A DNA stretch of 6,382 nucleotides from an uncultured Lachnospiraceae bacterium. Its GTDB lineage: Bacteria > Bacillota > Clostridia > Lachnospirales > Lachnospiraceae. The stretch is from positions 1-6,382 of the forward strand of contig CAKRJK010000087.1 in assembly GCA_934351705.1 (NCBI GenBank), written 5' to 3'. Numbering within the stretch: position 1 is the stretch's first letter; each line of letters starts with the position of its first letter. The notes beneath the pieces were generated by a model. It saw only the letters and a list, made by a program, of their open reading frames with translations, did no database searches and was not told the DNA's origin. Below, one piece after another: positions 1-3,981 of this stretch. Both the position numbers and the translations under genes were made by a program.

Positions 1-534
1 ACCCTGTGCTGTCTCAGGTCTTAAGTATACTGTGTTCTTTGCATCCTCGGTAACACCCTGGAATGTCTTGAACATCAGGTTGAACTGACGAATGTCTGTA
101 AAATTATGTTCTCCGCAGGTCGGGCAAGGAACGTTATGCTCTTCAATGAATGCTTTCATCTGCTCCTGTGACCATCCGTCTACGGATTCCTCCAATGTAA
201 TATCATGCTCCTGTGCAAAATCTTCGATAATCTTATCTGCACGGAAACGCTCATGGCACTCTTTACAATCCATCAACGGATCGGAAAAACCGCCCAGATG
301 TCCTGATGCCACCCATGTCTGCGGATTCATAAGGATCGCACAATCCACCCCGACATTGTATGGATTCTCCATTACGAATTTCTGCCACCATGCTTTTTTG
401 ACATTGTTCTTTAACTCAACACCAAGATTACCGTAATCCCATGTATTTGCAAGACCTCCGTAAATCTCGGAACCCGGATATACGAATCCTCTTGCTTTTG
501 CCAATGCAACAATTTTGTCCATAGTTTTTTCCAT
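1..534 (-). CDS. glyS: Glycyl-tRNA synthetase, single-chain type, N-terminal part (3' end outside window)
   Basis: This enzyme charges tRNA-Gly with glycine in the cytoplasm. It is the dimeric, single-polypeptide class II type (GlyQS/GRS1), not the alpha2-beta2 type. The 178 codons visible start [20 protein letters not shown] and reach RPETAQG (residues 172-178), the start of class II motif 2. The N-terminal block with [15 protein letters not shown] (21-35) and [12 protein letters not shown] (76-86) is characteristic of the family. Two CxxC pairs (C90/C93 and C137/C140) match the zinc-binding insertion of this family. The start at 532-534 is preceded 8 nt upstream by GAGGAG; an in-frame Met at codon 5 has a worse position. 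The gene begins 21 bp after the lipoprotein stop codon, so the two are probably co-transcribed. The reading frame is open to base 1, so about 60% of the protein is missing only because the window ends. The identification is very secure. Confidence 0.97.
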   Translation of the reverse strand, partial: MEKTMDKIVALAKARGFVYPGSEIYGGLANTWDYGNLGVELKNNVKKAWWQKFVMENPYNVGVDCAILMNPQTWVASGHLGGFSDPLMDCKECHERFRADKIIEDFAQEHDITLEESVDGWSQEQMKAFIEEHNVPCPTCGEHNFTDIRQFNLMFKTFQGVTEDAKNTVYLRPETAQG

Positions 535-542
535 TTTCTTGT

Positions 543-548
543 CTCCTC
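543..548 (-). promoter_or_regulatory. Ribosome binding site of glyS
   Basis: The minus strand reads GAGGAG 8 nt before the ATG at 534. This supports codon 1, rather than the second Met four codons later, as the start. Confidence 0.75.
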
Positions 549-555
549 GCCTTCT

Positions 556-1161
556 TTATTTGTAAATGATGTACGTAAGCGACGTATCATCCGCACTTTC
601 TTTTTGAATCGAAACCGTCTTTTTGTCCTTGATCTTGACATCGGTTCTGGAAACAAATAAGATTTCTCCTCCTGTGACAACATCTACATTCTCACTTGTG
701 ATTACGACTTTGTAACCGTCATCCTCTTTAATCTTTTTATCTGTCACCGTTTTCTTGAGTTTTCCGTCCTTGACCGGATAAAATTCATCCGGAAGAGAAT
801 ATCCGTTTGCGATTGCCTGCACTACGGTTCCACCGTAAAGCGTCTCCTGATTGAATCTTGTGTAGGCATCGGTATCCGCATACTTCATCGTCAGATATGC
901 CTTCTTGTCTTTGACGGTAAAACCGGATGCCTTGACATCCTTTTTTCCGGTTTCTTTTTTATAATCTTCTACACTGCTGTCGATAAACTTCTTGAGTTCA
1001 TCTTCCTTGTAATAATCCTTGTCAAAATCCTCTGACACGTTCTCTATGACTTTGCCGTTTCCCTTGACCTGGATGGTCGTTCTCTCTGCCTGAGAGCCGC
1101 ACCCGGCTAAAACTCCCACTGATAAAAGAAGCACAAATCCTACTCCGATATGCTTTTTCAT
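556..1161 (-). CDS. Secreted lipoprotein of unknown function
   Basis: This 201-residue protein has a clear lipoprotein signal: basic MKKH, a hydrophobic stretch (residues 5-18), then the lipobox VLAGC with the acylated cysteine at 21. The mature ~181 residues should therefore be anchored on the outer face of the membrane. The mature part is lysine- and aspartate-rich and soluble, with no further membrane segment, no cysteine after the second one and no catalytic motif I recognise. It alternates short charged beta-like stretches (for example IQVKGNGKVIENV and GFTVKDKKAYLTMKY). I do not recognise a named family, although small lipoproteins of this kind are common in Lachnospiraceae. The start at 1159-1161 is fixed by AAGGAGGT 5 nt upstream. 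It is the first gene after the promoter at 1200-1228 and lies 21 bp before glyS. No functional link to glycine charging is evident, and the pairing may only reflect shared transcription. Confidence 0.85.
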   Translation of the reverse strand: MKKHIGVGFVLLLSVGVLAGCGSQAERTTIQVKGNGKVIENVSEDFDKDYYKEDELKKFIDSSVEDYKKETGKKDVKASGFTVKDKKAYLTMKYADTDAYTRFNQETLYGGTVVQAIANGYSLPDEFYPVKDGKLKKTVTDKKIKEDDGYKVVITSENVDVVTGGEILFVSRTDVKIKDKKTVSIQKESADDTSLTYIIYK

Positions 1162-1166
1162 CTGCT

Positions 1167-1174
1167 ACCTCCTT
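1167..1174 (-). promoter_or_regulatory. Strong ribosome binding site of the lipoprotein gene
   Basis: The minus strand reads AAGGAGGT, a near-perfect anti-16S match, 5 nt before the ATG. It fixes the lipoprotein start and suggests efficient translation. Confidence 0.85.
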
Positions 1175-1199
1175 ATGCTTTTATGCAAGAATCTAATCT

Positions 1200-1228
1200 A
1201 TTATACTCTGTTTAACGGAAAATTTCAA
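1200..1228 (-). promoter_or_regulatory. Sigma-A type promoter for lipoprotein-glyS
   Basis: The minus strand carries TTGAAA (1223-1228) and a perfect TATAAT (1200-1205) separated by exactly 17 bp, in an AT-rich stretch. A transcript would begin near 1193, giving a leader of about 30 nt before the lipoprotein ATG. That leader is too short for a T-box or riboswitch, so glyS does not appear to be controlled by a tRNA-Gly T-box from this promoter. No other promoter-like sequence of this quality was found in the window. Confidence 0.8.
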
Positions 1229-1238
1229 GCATTGAGCA

Positions 1239-1278
1239 ACTTTCCCGTGCCGCTGCCGCTTTGCCCTCACTTTCCCGT
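1239..1278 (-). repeat. Two ACGGGAAAGT direct repeats upstream of the promoter
   Basis: The 10-mer ACGGGAAAGT (minus strand) occurs exactly at 1239-1248 and 1269-1278, 30 bp apart start to start, close to three helical turns. Relative to the predicted transcription start near 1193 their centres lie at about -50 and -80. This geometry would suit a pair of activator sites on one DNA face. It could also be chance, because the sequences lie in a short GC-rich spacer downstream of recO. Confidence 0.4.
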
Positions 1279-1303
1279 ATCCAAAATGCGATTCCTGATT
1301 TTG

Positions 1304-2044
1304 TTATTGCAGTTCTTCGAGTATTTTTAATGATTTGAATTTTCGATCGACGTACTGTACCATATACTTTTTCATAATCTGTTCTAACTGTGACAACACT
1401 TTTTCGCTTAATTGAAATGTGAAAAGTTTTTCTATCGGACTGGTGATGATATACTGCATGGCATAGAGGGTAGACTCATCTAACAGAACCGCTCCCTCCT
1501 CTTTTCCGCAATCAGAACAAAGCGTTCCTCCGTACTTGACGGAAAACCACGATAAAGATGTCTCTTTTTTACATTTCAGACAGGTAAATACATTCGGATA
1601 TTCTCCGTTGATGGTCAGCACTTTCAATTCATAGATACATCTCACCAGACGGTTCAGATAGGCATTACTCTCTAACGCCCGCATTGATTGGTACAACAGC
1701 TTGAGCAATTCTTTTTCATTGCCGTTCTCCACCGCATAATAATCTGCCAATTCCAAAAAATAGAACCCGTAATACGCGGCTTCCACATCTGTTGCGAGTT
1801 CTCTGAAATAATTGGAAATATTTGCTTTTACGACATTATATGTACTTCTTCCCTCATACATTTCAAACTCGCCGAAAGAAAAAGGATTCGTTGCAGCCAA
1901 AAGCTGGGAATTTGGTCGTCTTGCCCCCTTTGCAAAGGCTGTAATCTTTCCTCTTTCTTTGCTAAGCAATGTAATTCTTTTATCGTAGTCCCCTATGGGA
2001 ATCACCGACAGCACCATTCCTGTCAGCACCAGATTCTGTCCCAT
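1304..2044 (-). CDS. recO: DNA repair protein RecO
   Basis: RecO binds single-stranded DNA and, with RecR, loads RecA onto SSB-coated gaps in the RecFOR recombination-repair pathway. The 246-residue length is normal for the family. The N-terminal OB-fold (about residues 1-80) has the typical opening LVLTGMVLS...DYDKRITLLSKERGKI...AKGARRPNS. It is followed by the helical domain with the YYGFYFLELADYY signature (91-103). Four cysteines, C155/C158 and C176/C179 in CLKC and CSDC, form the zinc module present in many RecO proteins. The start at 2042-2044 is supported by AGAGGT 10 nt upstream and by the family N-terminus. The start codon lies inside the 3' end of the YqzL-like gene, so translation may be coupled. 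The order era-yqzL-recO is a common Firmicutes arrangement. No hairpin terminator follows the stop codon. Confidence 0.97.
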   Translation of the reverse strand: MGQNLVLTGMVLSVIPIGDYDKRITLLSKERGKITAFAKGARRPNSQLLAATNPFSFGEFEMYEGRSTYNVVKANISNYFRELATDVEAAYYGFYFLELADYYAVENGNEKELLKLLYQSMRALESNAYLNRLVRCIYELKVLTINGEYPNVFTCLKCKKETSLSWFSVKYGGTLCSDCGKEEGAVLLDESTLYAMQYIITSPIEKLFTFQLSEKVLSQLEQIMKKYMVQYVDRKFKSLKILEELQ

Positions 2045-2162
2045 GTTCTACCGCACCTCTTGCCCTTTGTTCACTGTCTGCCATTCGTTCAATCATCTTG
2101 TATGCAAGATAATCGGCAACATTCCCTGTACTCATAAATTGATTCCACTTGTTCTCTTCCAT
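1980..2162 (-). CDS. yqzL: YqzL-like small protein, 3' end overlapping recO
   Basis: This is a 60-codon gene between era and recO, the usual place of yqzL in Bacilli and Clostridia. The N-terminal half carries the pattern I associate with that family: W6xxF9...T12G13...Y18L19xY21K22. The molecular function of YqzL is not known to me. A very strong Shine-Dalgarno (AAAGGAGG, 7 nt spacing) shows the frame is translated. The last ~21 codons (G, R, D and H rich) overlap the recO coding sequence by 65 bp in another frame. They do not resemble a conserved domain and may be a passive read-through tail. The overlap places the recO ribosome binding site inside this gene, suggesting coupled translation. 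I am confident that it is a gene and moderately confident of the family assignment. Confidence 0.78.
   Translation of the reverse strand: MEENKWNQFMSTGNVADYLAYKMIERMADSEQRARGAVEHGTESGADRNGAVGDSHRGLR
2055..2060 (-). promoter_or_regulatory. Ribosome binding site of recO inside the YqzL-like gene
   Basis: The minus strand reads AGAGGT 10 nt before the recO ATG. It is embedded in YqzL-like codons, so ribosomes translating the small gene pass over it, as in translational coupling. Confidence 0.6.
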
Positions 2163-2275
2163 GAAAATTCCTCCTTTGGTATTCCGTTGATGTCTATTTA
2201 TAGAATTTCCACGAAGTCGATTCCTATACAGCTAATAATTCCCAATTACGTTCTTGCTTTTATCGTCTGTTTTTT
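2163..2275 (-). other. era to yqzL spacer, no clear promoter or terminator
   Basis: This AT-rich 113-bp gap separates era from the YqzL-like gene. On the minus strand a TATAAA near 2200 has no acceptable -35 partner at 16-18 bp, and no GC stem followed by a T-run is present. The simplest reading is that era, yqzL and recO share one transcript. Confidence 0.5.
2170..2177 (-). promoter_or_regulatory. Strong ribosome binding site of the YqzL-like gene
   Basis: AAAGGAGG on the minus strand lies 7 nt before the ATG at 2162. It is the main sequence evidence that the 60-codon frame is a real gene. Confidence 0.8.
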
Positions 2276-3184
2276 CTATATTTCGTCTTTGTTATAACCG
2301 AAATTTTTGATCAGGAAATCACTGTCACGCCAGTCTTTTTTTACTTTTACCCAAAGCTGGAGATTGACTTTTGCGTCTAAAAGACGCTCCATCTCATATC
2401 TTGCGTTGCTTCCGATTTTTTTGAGCATTGCTCCCTGTTTGCCGATGATGATTCCCTTATGGGAGTCTCTCTCGCAGACAATCGTCGCATCGATATCTAC
2501 GATATTTCCTCCTTTACGGAATTTCATCTTATCGGTGGATACGGCGATTCCGTGCGGAATTTCCTCGTTGAGGGCATGCAGTGCTTTTTCACGGATAATC
2601 TCCGCTACAATCTGGCGTTCCGGCTGGTCTGTCACGGTGTCCTCATCATAAAACTGCGGTCCGTAAGGCAGATATTTGAAGATCAGATCTACCAGAATAT
2701 CCGTGTTCTGTCCTCTCAGTGCCGACAACGGTACAATCTCTGCAAAATCATATACTTTTCGATAGGTGTCAATGTATTCTAATACTTTTTCTTTTTCTAC
2801 CGTATCTATTTTATTGATGATCAAAATGACAGGTGTTGTGACTTTTTGTAATTTTTCGATAATATGCTGCTCGCCTGCTCCGATAAAATTGCTAGGTTCT
2901 ACCAGCCAGAGCACCGCATCCACTTCATTGAGGGTACGTTCTGCCACATTAACCATGTATTCACCCAGTTTATTTTTTGCCTTATGGATACCAGGTGTAT
3001 CCACAAACACGATCTGTCCTTTCTCCATATCCGTGTATACGGTCTGGATACGGTTGCGGGTGGTCTGCGGTTTATTTGATGTAATTGCTATTTTTTGTCC
3101 GATCAAGTGATTCATTAAGGTGGATTTTCCCACATTCGGACGACCGATGATGGTGACAAATCCCGATTTAAAATTGTTGTTCAT
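2276..3184 (-). CDS. era: GTPase Era, 30S ribosome assembly factor
   Basis: Era is an essential GTPase that binds the 3' end of 16S rRNA and helps mature the 30S subunit. It acts in the cytoplasm and at the membrane. The 302-residue protein has every expected element: G1 GRPNVGKS (14-21), G2 around T41/T42 in QTTRNRI, G3 DTPG (62-65), G4 NKID (124-127) and G5 SAL (154-156). The C-terminal KH domain follows (about 200-300), with its GxxG loop GKQG at 248-251, preceded by the family sequence EEIPHGIAV. Length and order are normal and no key residue is missing. The start at 3182-3184 is supported by GAAAGG 6 nt upstream. It is the first gene after the large hairpin region and is probably co-transcribed with yqzL and recO. 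I see no convincing promoter in the 27 bp between the start codon and the nearest hairpin. Confidence 0.99.
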   Translation of the reverse strand: MNNNFKSGFVTIIGRPNVGKSTLMNHLIGQKIAITSNKPQTTRNRIQTVYTDMEKGQIVFVDTPGIHKAKNKLGEYMVNVAERTLNEVDAVLWLVEPSNFIGAGEQHIIEKLQKVTTPVILIINKIDTVEKEKVLEYIDTYRKVYDFAEIVPLSALRGQNTDILVDLIFKYLPYGPQFYDEDTVTDQPERQIVAEIIREKALHALNEEIPHGIAVSTDKMKFRKGGNIVDIDATIVCERDSHKGIIIGKQGAMLKKIGSNARYEMERLLDAKVNLQLWVKVKKDWRDSDFLIKNFGYNKDEI

Positions 3185-3190
3185 GTTTTT

Positions 3191-3196
3191 CCTTTC
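3191..3196 (-). promoter_or_regulatory. Ribosome binding site of era
   Basis: The minus strand reads GAAAGG 6 nt before the era ATG. It is only about 15 bp from the outer edge of the adjacent giant hairpin. Confidence 0.65.
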
Positions 3197-3211
3197 TTTG
3201 CGGTGTATTGT

Positions 3212-3496
3212 ATTGAGTGTCTGAAAAATTGGGAGGGCGGTTTGGCGGGATGCCCCTTGGGGCGATAGTGTTGTTTAGGAGATAAGGTTTTCTAAGTATT
3301 TCTCGGGGCGTGGAGTGGAGACGGACGTGACCGGAACTGACTCGCCATCCGTGGCTCGGCAGTTCCTTTTTCAGACGTCCTGTCTGAAAATCACTGTTTA
3401 TCAAGAGAAATACTAAGAAAAACTAATCTCCTGACAAATACTATCGCACCAAAGGGGCATCCCGCCAAACCGCCCTCCCAATTTTCCAGACACAAT
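3212..3496 (+). repeat. Giant hairpin element 1 (long-arm quasi-palindrome with conserved tip)
   Basis: The left arm (3217-3304, 88 nt) and the right arm (3405-3493, 89 nt) are reverse complements at roughly 90%, with one single-base indel. A short weaker extension reaches 3212 and 3496. Between them are 100 nt whose inner part (3320-3396) is the conserved tip shared with element 2. The arms contain GC-rich blocks (GGGAGGGCGG, TGGCGGGATGCCCC) and an inner AT-richer part. No protein is encoded; the short frames crossing it are by-products of the palindrome. The strand given is arbitrary: it is the direction in which the tip reads GACGGACGTGACC onward. I saw no clear target-site duplication and no transposase. 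It lies in the presumed leader of era. Its family is unknown to me; it could be a structured RNA, a MITE-like element or a folded-DNA site. Confidence 0.9.
3320..3396 (+). repeat. Conserved 77-bp tip, copy 1
   Basis: This segment is the reverse complement of 3794-3870 with a single mismatch at 3359. It folds compactly into two hairpins. Hairpin A has a GGAACTG/CAGTTCC stem (3333-3339 with 3360-3366), an internal loop and an inner GCCA/TGGC stem closed by TCCG. Hairpin B has TTTTCAGAC/GTCTGAAAA (3368-3376 with 3382-3390) and the loop GTCCT. GTGA (3327-3330) and TCAC (3391-3394) can close both into a three-way junction. The loop GTCC could also pair with GGAC at 3323-3326. The structure is read directly from complementarity; its use is unknown. 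Confidence 0.9.
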
Positions 3497-3702
3497 TTAC
3501 TTTTTCTTATGTGAGCGTTGGGTTGTTGTCGTTTTATGGTTGGGGATATGGTTTTCTGCTACTATTCGATGGTTTGTTTGTTGGGGCTTTGTGGCAGTTG
3601 GTATGTTGTAATATGTTTATTTTTCTCATTGTAATTGTTTTTGATTGACCAGCACAACATACTACCATCCTCATCACAACTCCCAACTCTCTACTACGCG
3701 TC
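3497..3702. other. Spacer between the two giant hairpins, no gene
   Basis: These 206 bp are T/G-rich on the left half of the plus strand and C/A-rich on the right half, a skew expected of a decayed palindrome. An exact 9-bp inverted repeat lies within it (3601-3609 and 3654-3662) around an AT-rich centre. The 10-mer GGATATGGTT at 3544-3553 recurs in the arm of element 2 (3731-3740). There is no copy of the 77-bp tip, no convincing promoter and no coding frame with a ribosome binding site. A TACAAT on the minus strand has only a weak TTGTGC 18 bp upstream. Confidence 0.55.
3601..3662. repeat. 9-bp inverted repeat around an AT-rich loop
   Basis: GTATGTTGT (3601-3609) is exactly complementary to ACAACATAC (3654-3662) across 44 AT-rich nucleotides. 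Flanking sequence (a GTTGGGG-type block on the left and TCCCAAC on the right) pairs only loosely. It could be an operator-like dyad or the remnant of a third large palindrome. Confidence 0.5.
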
Positions 3703-3967
3703 GGCTCGTTCGTTGCGGCTTCGCGGCTGTGGATATGGTTGCAGGGGCGGCTGATTTTGCGGATTAGAGGTTCTTACTGCTTCGCCCCAAACGCAGTGAT
3801 TTTCAGACAGGACGTCTGAAAAAGGAACTGTCGAGCCACGGATGGCGAGTCAGTTCCGGTCACGTCCGTCCCCAACTCACTCCCCCCGAAGCAGTTAGAA
3901 CCTCTTATCTGCAAAATCCCCGCCCCCGCAACCATATCCACTGCCGCGAAGCCGCCCCCAACCAGCC
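3703..3967 (-). repeat. Giant hairpin element 2 (inverted relative to element 1)
   Basis: The arms 3715-3784 and 3887-3955 are reverse complements with about six differences and one indel. A weaker extension (about 13 of 17 positions) reaches 3703 and 3967. The 102-nt centre contains the 77-bp tip in the opposite orientation to element 1. The stem is GC-rich (GCGGCTTCGCGGC, GGGGCGG). Corresponding arms of the two elements are recognisably related but clearly diverged (TTGGGGGCGGCTTCGCGG here versus TTGGGAGGGCGGTTTGGCGG in element 1), whereas the two arms within each element match well. The outer edge is 14 bp from the peptidase stop codon, so transcripts leaving that gene enter the hairpin at once. 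It is not a canonical terminator, because no T-run follows in the direction of transcription. Confidence 0.9.
3794..3870 (-). repeat. Conserved 77-bp tip, copy 2
   Basis: This is the reverse complement of 3320-3396 with 76 of 77 positions identical. All stems of copy 1 are kept: TTTTCAGAC/GTCTGAAAA around AGGAC, GGAACTG/CAGTTCC with inner GCCA/TGGC, and the closing GTGA/TCAC. Such high tip identity beside diverged arms shows that the tip is the most constrained or most recently exchanged part of the element. Confidence 0.9.
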
Positions 3968-3981
3968 AAACACCAACTCCT

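Noticed and set aside
92..436. Plus-strand 114-codon frame opposite glyS, and similar plus-strand frames opposite recO, era and the peptidase
   Set aside because: They lie antisense to securely identified genes, lack ribosome binding sites and show no recognisable protein features.
1162..1303. T-box or riboswitch upstream of the glyS unit
   Set aside because: The predicted leader is about 30 nt and no T-box sequence or antiterminator is visible; glyS itself starts 21 bp after the previous gene.
1230..1303. Terminator after recO
   Set aside because: The minus strand shows GC-rich repeats but no stem followed by a T-run.
2193..2204. TCTAT-TT-ATAGA inverted repeat in the era to yqzL gap
   Set aside because: Five-base AT-rich arms are expected by chance, and no promoter elements flank them at sensible distances.
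3168..3404. A 78-codon minus-strand frame running through element 1 into era
   Set aside because: It exists because the palindrome lacks stops; it has no ribosome binding site, overlaps the era start and reads repeat sequence.
3811..3820. GTCTGAA in the tip resembles the neisserial DNA uptake core GCCGTCTGAA
   Set aside because: Only seven to eight bases match, the GCC prefix is absent, the sequence is explained by hairpin B, and the genes are clostridial.
3212..3967. CRISPR array or ordinary rho-independent terminators
   Set aside because: There are only two copies, inverted, without regular spacers. The stems are far longer than terminator stems and lack a T-run after them in the direction of the genes.
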